From Brucella thiophenivorans (GTDB lineage Bacteria > Pseudomonadota > Alphaproteobacteria > Rhizobiales > Rhizobiaceae), in the NCBI RefSeq assembly GCF_002252445.1, contig NZ_NNRJ01000015.1, positions 434,001 through 498,000 on the forward strand: DNA of 64,000 nt. Direction: 5' to 3'. A model generated the notes under the pieces. That model saw nothing but the letters and a program-made list of their open reading frames with translations. It was not told the DNA's origin and ran no database searches. Made by a program: the position numbers and the translations under genes. Of this stretch, positions 53,461 to 61,483 are shown piece after piece (the first letter of the stretch is position 1; each line of letters starts with the position of its first letter).

Positions 53461-54750
53461 ATGAGTGAGAACAACGACGAGGCAAGTGTGGAAGTTGTGG
53501 AGGAAGAAAGCCTTTTCGCGCCGCTTCTTCGGGTTAAAGGAGTGCTCCTTGCAGGTGTGGTGCTTGTCACGTGCATTCTGGCTCTGGATTTGCCGATCTG
53601 GTTTCGTGCAGCACTTCTGGTTTTGGTGATGATCGGCGTGGTTTGGGTCTCAAGTGCTACGCGTGATGATGAGCCAGTCCGTAAGCAGGAGCAAAAACAG
53701 CAGGTTAATGAAATGTCGGAAGTGTCGGGTGCGCGCCTGGCTGATCTTCTGACTGATCCGATGATTGTATTCGATCATCGCGGCACCGTGCTCTTTGTCA
53801 ACGCGATGGCAACGGAAGCATTTCAGTCGCTCGAGGCGGGAACTGCTCTATACTTACGTTTTCGAGCACCGGAGATGCATACGCTCATTCAAAGCGTCAT
53901 TACAGACGGTGAGCCACGCAGCATCGATTATTTTGAGCGCGTGCCGACTGATCGCTGGTATAAGGCGATGGTTAAGGCGCTGCGCAATGCCGAAGGTCAA
54001 CCAGAGCTCTTTGTGCTGCTGTTTCGTGACCAGAGTGAAACGCGTCGTATCGACCGAATGCGTTCAGATTTTATCGCGAACGCAAGTCATGAATTGCGCA
54101 CGCCATTGGCCTCCTTGCTTGGCTTTATTGAAACCCTGCAAGGCCCGGCGCGTAACGACTCTGCGGCACGCGAACGTTTTCTCGGTATCATGCAGAAGCA
54201 GGCAGAACGTATGTCGCGCCTGATCGACGATCTTTTGTCGCTTTCCCGGCTCGAAATGCGTGCACATCTTGCAGTTACTGAATGTGTAGACTTGACGGCC
54301 GTGCTTAATCATGTCGCTGATACTTTAAGCCCGCTTGCCGCAGGCCTTGATGTGACCATCGAACGTGAACTTCCGGATCATCCGGTGAATGTGACAGGAA
54401 CACGGGATGAACTCATTCAGGTGTTTCAGAACCTTGTCGAAAATGCTTGCAAATACGGGCAGGGCGGTAAGCGGGTAATTCTGCGTCTTGATGAAGAGCA
54501 GACTGAAAATGCGTTGGAAGTTGTGGCTTCGGTGCAGGATTTTGGTCCCGGCATTGCTACAGAGCATCTGCCGCGTCTGACTGAGCGCTTTTATCGTATT
54601 GATGTTGAGACAAGCCGTGCACAAAAGGGCACTGGTCTTGGGCTTGCCATCGTCAAGCATATTCTGGCCCGCCATCGTGGACGCCTTGTCGTGCGTTCTC
54701 AGCTTGGCGAAGGCTCTACCTTCCTTGTAAGGTTGCCAAAGCGCAGCTAG
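53461..54750 (+). CDS. phoR: Phosphate-regulon sensor histidine kinase PhoR
   Basis: The product has 429 residues. Two close membrane segments (about 24-43 and 49-65) without a real periplasmic domain are typical for PhoR. Then comes a PAS domain (about 90-190; LTDPMIVFDHRGTVLFVN), the H box FIANASHELRTPLASL with His210, N box NLVENACKYG, G1 VQDFGPGIA and G2 KGTGLGLAIVKH. It phosphorylates the response regulator PhoB in low phosphate. No phoB or pst genes follow in the window: a dispersed repeat and gcrA come next. The assignment rests on architecture and on the ppk2 neighbour. Confidence 0.88.
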   Translation: MSENNDEASVEVVEEESLFAPLLRVKGVLLAGVVLVTCILALDLPIWFRAALLVLVMIGVVWVSSATRDDEPVRKQEQKQQVNEMSEVSGARLADLLTDPMIVFDHRGTVLFVNAMATEAFQSLEAGTALYLRFRAPEMHTLIQSVITDGEPRSIDYFERVPTDRWYKAMVKALRNAEGQPELFVLLFRDQSETRRIDRMRSDFIANASHELRTPLASLLGFIETLQGPARNDSAARERFLGIMQKQAERMSRLIDDLLSLSRLEMRAHLAVTECVDLTAVLNHVADTLSPLAAGLDVTIERELPDHPVNVTGTRDELIQVFQNLVENACKYGQGGKRVILRLDEEQTENALEVVASVQDFGPGIATEHLPRLTERFYRIDVETSRAQKGTGLGLAIVKHILARHRGRLVVRSQLGEGSTFLVRLPKRS

Positions 54751-54854
54751 CGCATGTCTCCCAAAAGTGGGAACCTATTTTGGGATAAAGACATCTGTAA
54801 AAACAAAAGGATAGAGCGAACGCGGTGGATACGATTAAGCGCGAAACGCTCTAG
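54749..54854 (+). repeat. Dispersed intergenic repeat, copy 2 (106 bases)
   Basis: This 106-base unit starts AGCGCATGTCTCCCAAAAG and ends CGCTCTAG, aligning without gaps with the unit at 5973-6078. Its first two bases belong to the phoR stop codon TAG, so the element begins exactly at the gene end. A second repeat type follows at once (54857-54930). Confidence 0.9.
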
Positions 54855-54971
54855 GGTTTCCCAGCAAAAGTCTGAAGCGGCTTTGGCTGGATAGTGCATA
54901 AAAAATAGATTGAGCGGCTCTTAATATTCCGTCTGAACAGGCACCGCGATAATAAAACTTTGACCGCAAAG

Positions 54972-55007
54972 AAAAGCCCCGGCCGCATGTCTGCTCCGGG
55001 GCCTTTT
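54972..55007. terminator. Terminator after gcrA, possibly shared with phoR
   Basis: AAAAGCCCCGG and CCGGGGCCTTTT pair with one bulge around a 13-base loop. It lies 18 bases past the gcrA stop on the minus strand. Confidence 0.75.
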
Positions 55008-55024
55008 GGCGCTTCTAACTTAAT

Positions 55025-55579
55025 TCAGCGTGCGCGGCGACGTTCTGCCGTTGGCTGAAAAGCAAGCTTTGAATGATAACCGCAATATGGGCTGGATTCA
55101 CCGGACTCACTTCCGCAGAAGTGAAAGTCGTCATTGAGGGGGTCGCCGATTGGCCATTTGCAGGTGCGCTCGCTAAGCTGCAAAAGCGTCAGCTTGCGGG
55201 AGATTGGAACCACAACATCAGATGTCGGTCGAACGGCCCGCTGGGTAACGGCATCTTCAACATATTCCATCTGCAACGCGGTTGCACCAACGGTCTGTGT
55301 AACCGTTGCGGTACGAATGGTCGTGGTCGCTTGCGGGCGGCCTGCGCCATTGGTCTGTGTTGTTGCTGCTGGACGTGGCGTTGCCGCAACAGTATTGACT
55401 TTCTTGCTGCGCGGGGCTGCGGTCGTTGTTTTGCCTCGACCTGACAGCTTTAGGCGGTGCACTTTACCAATCACGGCGTTACGGCTGACGCCGCCAAGCT
55501 GCGCTGCGATCTGGCTTGCACTCAAGCCTTCGTTCCATAATTTCTTTAGCAGTTCGACGCGCTCATCTGTCCAGTTCAT
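55025..55579 (-). CDS. gcrA: Cell-cycle regulator GcrA
   Basis: The product has 184 residues starting at ATG 55579. The N-terminus NWTDERVELLKKLWNEGLSA, then SQIAAQLGGVSRNAVIGKVHRL (about 24-45), is the GcrA DNA-binding helix-turn-helix. A low-complexity threonine/alanine/proline linker follows (about 50-105), then the C-terminal sigma-factor-binding domain with CKWPIGDPLNDDFHFCG and PYCGYHSKLAF, including paired cysteines and histidine. GcrA binds sigma70 and activates promoters with methylated GANTC sites made by CcrM, in the alphaproteobacterial cell cycle. A GAATC site stands at 55610-55616 upstream. Confidence 0.93.
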   Translation of the reverse strand: MNWTDERVELLKKLWNEGLSASQIAAQLGGVSRNAVIGKVHRLKLSGRGKTTTAAPRSKKVNTVAATPRPAATTQTNGAGRPQATTTIRTATVTQTVGATALQMEYVEDAVTQRAVRPTSDVVVPISRKLTLLQLSERTCKWPIGDPLNDDFHFCGSESGESSPYCGYHSKLAFQPTAERRRAR

Positions 55580-55687
55580 CGCCCTGGGCTCCAATCAATT
55601 TTCGTTATCCGGAATCCACCGCTGTTCCCGGATTGCTCCAGGTACAATCACTATATCTATCCGGGTGACTTGGTCTGCCGCACGAAA

Positions 55688-55717
55688 TGTAGCTTTTTTC
55701 TTTAAAAAGAAACTACA
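55688..55717. promoter_or_regulatory. Inverted repeat upstream of gcrA
   Basis: TGTAGCTTTTTTCTTT and AAAAAGAAACTACA form an AT-rich inverted repeat of about 13 bp per arm, 109 bases upstream of the gcrA start. It may be an operator or a promoter UP-like element. Confidence 0.4.
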
Positions 55718-55856
55718 TTAATGTGCGACTCCATGACAAGGGATAGCCCTGTCAGGTGGATTCCATTTTTATGGTTTTCCCCAACTTGGATGATAATGAC
55801 GGTTTTTCTGAGTCAGCTTTTGATATTTCAAGCGAGCTTTTCAGAACCATTATCCG

Positions 55857-55985
55857 TTGAGGACAACATCTGGCGTCTATATATAGCCCCGATCTTCAAA
55901 ACGCCACCCCTGGGAGCGCATAGGTGGTATCTTATACCCCGCATATACCTCGCCTTATATAATGTGTGCTTTCCTGCATGAACTC
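55857..55985 (+). other. Structured intergenic segment with possible promoter
   Basis: TTGAGG at 55857-55862 and TATATA 17 bases further on could be a sigma70 promoter. Behind it are several short hairpins, e.g. GGTAT-CTT-ATACC at 55926-55938, and TATAAT further on. With the terminator at 56070-56091 this could give an RNA of about 200 bases. A short open frame here (55721-55981) has no ribosome site or family features and I do not accept it. The whole gap 55580-56214 has no protein gene that I can support. Confidence 0.35.
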
Positions 55986-56003
55986 ATGCATAAAGATGCA
56001 TGA
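55984..56003. promoter_or_regulatory. ARG-box-like perfect palindrome upstream of argD
   Basis: TCATGCAT-AAAG-ATGCATGA has perfect 8-bp arms. Its core TGCATAAAGATGCA agrees at 11 of 14 positions with the ARG box TGAATWWWWATTCA. It lies 20 bases upstream of the likely -35 of the argD promoter. Confidence 0.5.
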
Positions 56004-56022
56004 TTATCCCGACGGGCTTTGA

Positions 56023-56051
56023 TTGACATTTTTTTTGCGAGCGCCAATATA
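56023..56051 (+). promoter_or_regulatory. Probable sigma70 promoter of argDF-hslO
   Basis: TTGACA at 56023-56028 is a perfect -35 hexamer; AATATA at 56046-56051 stands at a 17-base spacing as a weak -10. Transcription would begin near 56058, leaving a leader of about 157 bases before argD. Confidence 0.6.
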
Positions 56052-56069
56052 CGGGCGGGATTAAATATT

Positions 56070-56091
56070 GCCGCCCTGAGGGCGGCTTTTT
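56070..56091 (+). terminator. Terminator-like hairpin in the argD leader
   Basis: GCCGCCC-TGA-GGGCGGC followed by five T residues is a typical intrinsic terminator, placed 124 bases before the argD start. An upstream GGGCGG (56053-56058) can pair with its left arm instead, as in attenuators. Behind it another stem (GGAGCG at 56100 with CGCTCC at 56132) can form. Confidence 0.65.
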
Positions 56092-56214
56092 ATTTCCATG
56101 GAGCGCCTGCGCCAGATCAGGCACACAAGGTCGCTCCAACACTTAATGGGAAACGCTGCCTGACCGGCTCTGCTGGAGGCGCTGCATTTACAAGGCTTAT
56201 GGAGGCCTGCTGCA

Positions 56215-57426
56215 ATGACCGACGTTACGACTGTGCAACCGCTTTACGACACCTATAATCGTGCGGCTCTGCGCTTCGAGCGAGGTGAGGGCGTCTGGCT
56301 GATTACCGAAAGCGGCGAGCGTTATCTCGATTTTGCGGCAGGCATCGCGGTTAATTCGCTCGGCCATTCGCATCCGCATCTGGTCAATACACTCAAAGAT
56401 CAGGCCGACAAGCTATGGCACCTGTCGAACCTTTATGAAGTTCCGGGCCAGGAAAAGCTGGGTCAGCGTCTGGTTGATGCAACCTTTGCAGACAAAGTAT
56501 TCTTCACCAATTCCGGCGCAGAAGCGATTGAATGCGCGATCAAGACTGCGCGCCGCTATCATTATGTGAACGGAAATCCTGAGCGTTTCCGCGTCATCAC
56601 CTTTGAAGGTGCATTCCACGGCCGTACGCTGGCTACGATTGCTGCTGGCGGTCAGGCCAAATACCTTGAAGGTTTTGGCCCTAAGGTTGATGGTTTCGAT
56701 CAGGTGCCGTTTGGCGATGAAGCAGCACTGCGCGCTGCAATTACTGATGAAACCGCAGCAATTCTGCTTGAGCCTGTGCAGGGCGAGGGCGGTCTGCGTG
56801 GTTTCCCTGAAGAATTCATGCGCCTTATTCGCCAGATTTGCGATGACAAGGGCCTTATGCTGATCCTCGACGAAGTGCAGACTGGCGTTGGCCGTACCGG
56901 TAAGCTCTTTGCCCATGAATGGTCGGGGATTAAGCCGGACATTATGGCCGTTGCGAAAGGCATTGGCGGTGGTTTTCCGATGGGCGCATGTCTTGCAACG
57001 GCAGAAGCTGCCAAAGGCATGACCGCTGGCGTGCATGGCACGACCTATGGCGGCAATCCACTTGCTATGGCGGTCGGCAATGCTGTGCTCGACGTTGTTC
57101 TGGCCGATGGCTTCCTTGAAAATGTTCAGGAAACTGCGCTGACGCTGAAACAGGGCCTTGCATCAATCATCGACTGTTACCCGAATGTCGTTTCGGAAAT
57201 CCGTGGTCGCGGTCTTCTGATGGGCATCAAATGCGTTGTACCAAACGTGACGCTCATTCAGGCATTGCGCGACGAGAATTTCTTGAGCGTTGGCGCTGGT
57301 GATAATGTTATTCGTCTTCTGCCGCCGCTCGTTACGACCCCAGAAGAAGCGCGTGAAGCCTTAAATCGCATTGAAGCGGCTGTAGAGCGGCTTTCCGTTG
57401 TAAATCCGATCAGTAAGACGGCGTGA
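56215..57426 (+). CDS. argD: Acetylornithine aminotransferase
   Basis: The product has 403 residues, a class III PLP aminotransferase. [17 protein letters not shown] binds the PLP phosphate, [16 protein letters not shown] has the Asp that contacts the cofactor, and [15 protein letters not shown] has the Schiff-base lysine (about 246). It makes N-acetylornithine from N-acetylglutamate semialdehyde in arginine synthesis, and may also serve lysine synthesis. ATG 56215 follows GGAGG. argF follows after 4 bases. Confidence 0.95.
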   Translation: MTDVTTVQPLYDTYNRAALRFERGEGVWLITESGERYLDFAAGIAVNSLGHSHPHLVNTLKDQADKLWHLSNLYEVPGQEKLGQRLVDATFADKVFFTNSGAEAIECAIKTARRYHYVNGNPERFRVITFEGAFHGRTLATIAAGGQAKYLEGFGPKVDGFDQVPFGDEAALRAAITDETAAILLEPVQGEGGLRGFPEEFMRLIRQICDDKGLMLILDEVQTGVGRTGKLFAHEWSGIKPDIMAVAKGIGGGFPMGACLATAEAAKGMTAGVHGTTYGGNPLAMAVGNAVLDVVLADGFLENVQETALTLKQGLASIIDCYPNVVSEIRGRGLLMGIKCVVPNVTLIQALRDENFLSVGAGDNVIRLLPPLVTTPEEAREALNRIEAAVERLSVVNPISKTA

Positions 57427-57430
57427 GATC

Positions 57431-58363
57431 ATGGCGAATAACGGTATTAAGCACTTTACTGACTTGTCTGCTGTTTCGTCATCGGAACTGCGTTTCATCA
57501 TGGAAGATGCCAAGGCTCGCAAGGCGCGTCTGAAAGCTGGTGAAATCGAAAAACCTTTTGCTGGCAAGGTGCTGGCAATGATTTTCGAAAAGCCGTCCAC
57601 CCGTACCCGCGTGTCGTTTGATGTTGGTATGCGCCAGCTTGGCGGCGAAACGATCATGCTCACCGGGTCGGAAATGCAGCTTGGTCGCAGTGAGACAATT
57701 GCAGACACGGCAAAGGTGCTTTCGCGTTACGTCGATGCAATCATGATCCGTACAACATCGCATGATCGCATGCTGGAGTTGGCCGAACATGCGACCGTTC
57801 CGGTAATTAATGCACTGACCGACGACACGCACCCTTGTCAGATCATGGCCGACGTTCTTACATATGAGGAACATCGCGGCTCGATCAAAGGCAAGACCTT
57901 TGCCTGGATGGGGGACGGTAACAACGTTCTTCATTCGCTTGTGGAAGCCGCGGCGCGTTTTGATTTCAACGTCAATATCGCAACGCCGGAAGGCAGCGAG
58001 CCGAAGCATCAATACATCGATTGGGCAAAGGCAAACGGCGCGACCATCCTGTCCACAGCGGACCCTCTCAAGGCGGTCGACGGTGCAGATTGCATTGTCA
58101 CCGACACTTGGGTTTCCATGGGACAGGAAGGTCATGCCCGTGGCCACAATGTTTTCATGCCCTATCAGGTCAATGAGCGACTGATGGCTAAAGCTGATCC
58201 CGAGGCGCTTTTCATGCACTGCCTTCCCGCGCATCGCGGCGAAGAAGTGACCAATGAGGTGATCGACGGCCCGCAATCGGTCGTCTTTGATGAAGCTGAA
58301 AACCGGCTCCATGCCCAGAAAGCCATTCTGGCCTGGTGTCTGCAAGGCAGCTTGGGAGCATAA
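57431..58363 (+). CDS. argF: Ornithine carbamoyltransferase (anabolic)
   Basis: The product has 310 residues. [15 protein letters not shown] (about 52-66) is the carbamoyl-phosphate site; [21 protein letters not shown]-type spacing with HPCQ follows; the ornithine loop is [12 protein letters not shown] (about 266-277). It joins carbamoyl phosphate and ornithine to citrulline in the cytoplasm. The gene order argD-argF is common in Rhizobiales. It ends 1 base before the hslO start codon. Confidence 0.95.
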   Translation: MANNGIKHFTDLSAVSSSELRFIMEDAKARKARLKAGEIEKPFAGKVLAMIFEKPSTRTRVSFDVGMRQLGGETIMLTGSEMQLGRSETIADTAKVLSRYVDAIMIRTTSHDRMLELAEHATVPVINALTDDTHPCQIMADVLTYEEHRGSIKGKTFAWMGDGNNVLHSLVEAAARFDFNVNIATPEGSEPKHQYIDWAKANGATILSTADPLKAVDGADCIVTDTWVSMGQEGHARGHNVFMPYQVNERLMAKADPEALFMHCLPAHRGEEVTNEVIDGPQSVVFDEAENRLHAQKAILAWCLQGSLGA

Positions 58364-58364
58364 A

Positions 58365-59387
58365 TTGTCTGACAAGATCAGTCACGCACATAAGAAAGTC
58401 GAGGATATCCAGATTGCACTGGAAGACCTGGATCTTGCCGGTGACGATGCCGTTGTACCCTTTCAGGTGGAAGGGCTCGACGTGCGTGGTCGCGCAGTAC
58501 AACTGGGCGGCAGCATCGACGCCATTCTGAAACGCCATAACTACCCGGAACATGTTGCCCAACTTCTCGCGGAAGCAACGGTTTTGACTGTGCTGTTAGG
58601 TACATCCTTGAAGTTTGAAGGCAAGTTCATCTTCCAGACCCAGTCTGATGGTCCGGTTGATATGCTGGTCGTGGATTTTCGTACCCCGCATTCCGTTCGT
58701 GCCTATGCACGTTTTGATGCGGACCGCGTCAATGAAGCCGTGTCTTCGGGCAAGATACGACCAGAAGAGCTGCTCGGTCGTGGCACGCTCGCCTTCACGG
58801 TCGATCAGGGATCTCATATGCAGCGCTATCAGGGCATTGTTGCGCTGGATGGTTCGACGCTGGAAGAGATTGCACGCACCTATTTCCGTCAGTCGGAACA
58901 GATTCCGACCGATATGAAATTAAGCGTTGCCAAGCTCATCGAGCGTGGCAGTGATGGCAAGCTGGTGGAGCGTTGGCGGGCTGGTGGGTTGATCATCCAG
59001 TTTCTGCCGGAATCTGACTGGCGTTCGCGTGTGCCTGACCTTCCCGGTGGCGATGGCGACGAGAACACCATTGTCCGCGATCTGGAAGATGATGGCTGGA
59101 ATGAAGCGCGTTCGCTGGTTGGTACGATTGAGAGTTCGGAACTGACTGATCCGCAGGTTGGCTCAGAACGTCTGCTTTATCGTCTGTTTCATGAGCGCGG
59201 CGTTCGCATTTATGAATCTATACGGGTCGATGATGATTGCGCGTGTTCACGTGAGAAAATCGAAGGCGTATTTATGAATTTCTCAGCAGAGGAAATTCAG
59301 GATAGCGTCGAGGATGGTAAAATCTCTGTAACTTGCGAATTCTGCTCTAAAACTTATGAGTTTGATCCAGCGCAGTTTGCAAAATAG
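58365..59387 (+). CDS. hslO: Redox-regulated chaperone Hsp33
   Basis: The product has 340 residues if it starts at TTG 58365, with GGGAG 9 bases before it, giving MSDKISHAHKK. The longer frame would run far into argF and is rejected. The C-terminal redox switch is present: CAC, then after about 30 residues CEFC, the four zinc-binding cysteines that form disulfides upon oxidation and unfold the linker. The protein is a little longer than the E. coli form (292), as is usual in alphaproteobacteria. It is co-transcribed with argDF, and a terminator follows. Confidence 0.93.
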   Translation: MSDKISHAHKKVEDIQIALEDLDLAGDDAVVPFQVEGLDVRGRAVQLGGSIDAILKRHNYPEHVAQLLAEATVLTVLLGTSLKFEGKFIFQTQSDGPVDMLVVDFRTPHSVRAYARFDADRVNEAVSSGKIRPEELLGRGTLAFTVDQGSHMQRYQGIVALDGSTLEEIARTYFRQSEQIPTDMKLSVAKLIERGSDGKLVERWRAGGLIIQFLPESDWRSRVPDLPGGDGDENTIVRDLEDDGWNEARSLVGTIESSELTDPQVGSERLLYRLFHERGVRIYESIRVDDDCACSREKIEGVFMNFSAEEIQDSVEDGKISVTCEFCSKTYEFDPAQFAK

Positions 59388-59395
59388 AATAAAAG

Positions 59396-59422
59396 AAAGG
59401 CGCTATTATCAATAGCGCCTTT
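59396..59422. terminator. Bidirectional terminator between hslO and apaG
   Basis: AAAGGCGCTATT and AATAGCGCCTTT form a perfect 12-bp stem with loop ATC and T runs on both sides, between convergent genes. Confidence 0.95.
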
Positions 59423-59423
59423 T

Positions 59424-59816
59424 TCAGTTCAAGGTGCGGCGCGCTTCGGGAATATCGAGTGAGAAAGCCGGAATATCGACCTGAAATGCATTTCCATCGG
59501 AAGTTTGCATTTCATAATGTCCGAGCATAACGCCGGATGTGGTGCCGAGTGGACAACCTGAAGAATATTGATAGGAATCACCCGGGTTAAGCGTGGGCTG
59601 TTCTCCGATAACACCAGCGCCTCGCACCTCTTCAATGCGGCCATTGCCATCGGTGATCTGCCAGTAACGCGAGCGCAACTGCACCTTTTCAGACGAATTA
59701 TTGGCTATTGTGATCCGATAGCCCCAGACATAGCGGCTTTCTTCTGGCTCGGACTGGTCTTCGAGATAAAACGGTTCCGCCGTTACTTCAATATCCCGCG
59801 TTACCGCTCTGTACAT
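59424..59816 (-). CDS. apaG: ApaG (Co2+/Mg2+ efflux-associated) protein
   Basis: The product has 130 residues in the ApaG/DUF525 beta-sandwich family: [32 protein letters not shown] (about 30-61, seen in parts) and [28 protein letters not shown]-type conserved block, ending [15 protein letters not shown]. The fold resembles fibronectin type III. The function is not settled; it is linked to cobalt tolerance, and eukaryotic homologues bind proteins. ATG 59816 is preferred over the GTG two codons earlier. It is in the same direction as metZ, 122 bases after it. Confidence 0.93.
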   Translation of the reverse strand: MYRAVTRDIEVTAEPFYLEDQSEPEESRYVWGYRITIANNSSEKVQLRSRYWQITDGNGRIEEVRGAGVIGEQPTLNPGDSYQYSSGCPLGTTSGVMLGHYEMQTSDGNAFQVDIPAFSLDIPEARRTLN

Positions 59817-59893
59817 ACGCACCCGCCTTTAAATCATACCGTGTCGCTGTCTTCTATCGCCAAAGTTGCGGGTAAGGTCAATGATTTGTGGCT

Positions 59894-59921
59894 GCAATTG
59901 CCGGAATGTTCCGGCAATTGC
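59894..59921 (-). terminator. Perfect 13-bp stem-loop after metZ
   Basis: GCAATTGCCGGAA and TTCCGGCAATTGC are separated by only two bases. It lies 18 bases past the metZ stop codon but has no T run, so it could be a rho-dependent terminator's RNA end or an mRNA stabiliser rather than an intrinsic terminator. Confidence 0.6.
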
Positions 59922-59938
59922 TCTACTAGAGCTATCAA

Positions 59939-61132
59939 TCAGCGAGCAGCGGCAAGCGCTTCCAGCACGTCCTCAACAAGATCATCCTGATCTTCGAGGC
60001 CAACCGAGATACGCAGCATACCGTCAGAAATGCCGAGTTCTGCACGTGCTTCATCGGTGAGGCTCTGATGTGTGGTTGTTGCCGGATGGGTGATGATGCT
60101 CTTTGCGTCGCCCAAATTGTTGGAAATGCTGAAAACCTGCAATGCATTTTCAAACTTGAATGCAGCTTCCTTGCCGCCTTCGAGTTCCAGCGCAATCAGT
60201 GTAGAGCCACCGGTCATCTGCTTCGCGATGATATCAGCTTGCGGGTGATCGGCACGGCCCGGATAAATGACCTGCTTCACACCTGCCTGACCAGCAAGCG
60301 CATCGGCAACAGCTGCCGCCGACTGCGTCTGCTGACGCACGCGAACGCCCAGAGTTTCGAGGCCTTTGAGCATGATCCATGCATTAAAAGGGCTCATGCC
60401 CGGACCCGTATGACGGAAGTAAGGCTGTAGCACTTCTTCAGTCCATTCCTGATCGGAGAGGATGATCCCACCGAGGCAACGGCCCTGACCATCAATGTGT
60501 TTGGTGGTCGAATAGACGACGATATGCGCGCCGAGTTCCAGCGGCTTCTGGTAGAGCGGCGTTGCAAATACGTTATCGACGATCAGCTTTGCGCCGATTT
60601 CATTGGCAATCTCTGCGACAGCCGCAATGTCGATAATCTCAAGCGTCGGGTTCGACGGGCTTTCGAGCAGCATCACTTTGGTGTTCGGACGAACAGCTGC
60701 TTTCCAGTTTTCAATCTTCGAGCCGTCGATGATTGAGAACTCAACGCCGTAGCGTGGCAGCAGCGTTTCAATAATGTAGCGCGACGAGCCAAACACGGCG
60801 CGCGCACAGATGACGTGCTCGCCAGCCTGTATCTGACAAAGAATAGAGGCCGCGACTGCCGACATGCCGGAGGTGAAGGCGCGTGCATCTTCTGCACCTT
60901 CAAGCGCGCACATCCGCTTTTCAAACATGTCTGTGGTTGGGTTGGCGTAACGCGAATAGATGAAACCCGGGTCTTCGCCTGTGAATCGTGCTTCAGCGGC
61001 TTCTGCCGTCGGGTAAAGAAAGCCCTGCGTCAGATAGAGGGCTTCGGACAACTCTGCAAAGCCCGAACGCAGCGATCCTGCATGAACGAGCTGAGTTGCC
61101 GGGCGTAACTTACGGGTAGTCTTATTCGTCAT
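59939..61132 (-). CDS. metZ: O-succinylhomoserine sulfhydrylase
   Basis: The product has 397 residues of the Cys/Met PLP family. Features: YSRYANPTTDMFEKRMCALEGA, AFTSGMSAVAASIL, VMLLESPSNPTLEIIDI, VDNVFATPLYQKP and VVYSTTKHIDGQGRCLGG with the PLP lysine (STTK). It makes homocysteine directly from O-succinylhomoserine and sulfide. The ATG at 61132 is used; a TTG lies 9 bases earlier. A SAM-II riboswitch with a terminator precedes it, which confirms a methionine-synthesis role, unlike the related enzyme gene at 22.8 kb. Confidence 0.96.
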   Translation of the reverse strand: MTNKTTRKLRPATQLVHAGSLRSGFAELSEALYLTQGFLYPTAEAAEARFTGEDPGFIYSRYANPTTDMFEKRMCALEGAEDARAFTSGMSAVAASILCQIQAGEHVICARAVFGSSRYIIETLLPRYGVEFSIIDGSKIENWKAAVRPNTKVMLLESPSNPTLEIIDIAAVAEIANEIGAKLIVDNVFATPLYQKPLELGAHIVVYSTTKHIDGQGRCLGGIILSDQEWTEEVLQPYFRHTGPGMSPFNAWIMLKGLETLGVRVRQQTQSAAAVADALAGQAGVKQVIYPGRADHPQADIIAKQMTGGSTLIALELEGGKEAAFKFENALQVFSISNNLGDAKSIITHPATTTHQSLTDEARAELGISDGMLRISVGLEDQDDLVEDVLEALAAAR

Positions 61133-61185
61133 TTTATCCAACCTGTCGAAAGCTGGTCGGCCGGGGCAATCATGCCTCGGCGGCC

Positions 61186-61224
61186 AATAAAAAACCGGCC
61201 TTGCGAATACACAAAAGGCCGGTT
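61186..61224 (-). terminator. Riboswitch-controlled terminator before metZ
   Basis: On the minus strand AACCGGCCTT and AAGGCCGGTT form a perfect 10-bp stem followed by TTTTTTATT. The left arm can instead pair with AAGGCCGCGGTT just upstream (61228-61239), which directly joins the SAM-II aptamer, so that terminator and antiterminator exclude each other. Confidence 0.9.
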
Positions 61225-61239
61225 ACGAACCGCGGCCTT

Positions 61240-61293
61240 ATTTTAGCGAATTCTTTAACGTGGCTGCAAGCCGGCCGGCCAAATCACCACGGA
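61240..61293 (-). ncRNA. SAM-II riboswitch
   Basis: On the minus strand it reads CGTGGTGATTTGGCC, then CTTGCAGCCACGTTAAAG, then GCTAAAA. These are the conserved blocks of the SAM-II (metA) aptamer: stem CGTGG/CCACG, GTGATTTG loop, and the 3' GCTAAA that forms the H-type pseudoknot. SAM binding should stop metZ expression through the terminator located 16 bases downstream. Confidence 0.95.
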
Positions 61294-61483
61294 ACACTTT
61301 TTCCTTATGCCTCTTGAGCGGGGTCGTCAATGCCAGAAGATGCGCAGATGCTGGAAAATAAGCAATTTGACATCCCTTTCAGCGCGTGAAAGCTGGGGAA
61401 ATAGACTCAAAATGCTGGTCTTGCGGCATTCAAGCGGTCAATGGTCTTAAACCTATTTTAAGTAATTCACGGAGTTGAGTGGC

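Noticed and set aside
55721-55981. 86-residue open frame in the gcrA-argD gap
   Set aside because: No ribosome site, no family, composition unlike the neighbours' coding sequence; better read as a regulatory or RNA region.
56100-56205. Known riboswitch class in the argD leader
   Set aside because: Stems GGAGCG/CGCTCC can be drawn, but I could not match the conserved cores of cobalamin, SAM, guanidine or other classes.
58287-58364. 26-residue N-terminal extension of hslO
   Set aside because: It overlaps the 3' end of argF and lacks a ribosome site; TTG 58365 fits better.
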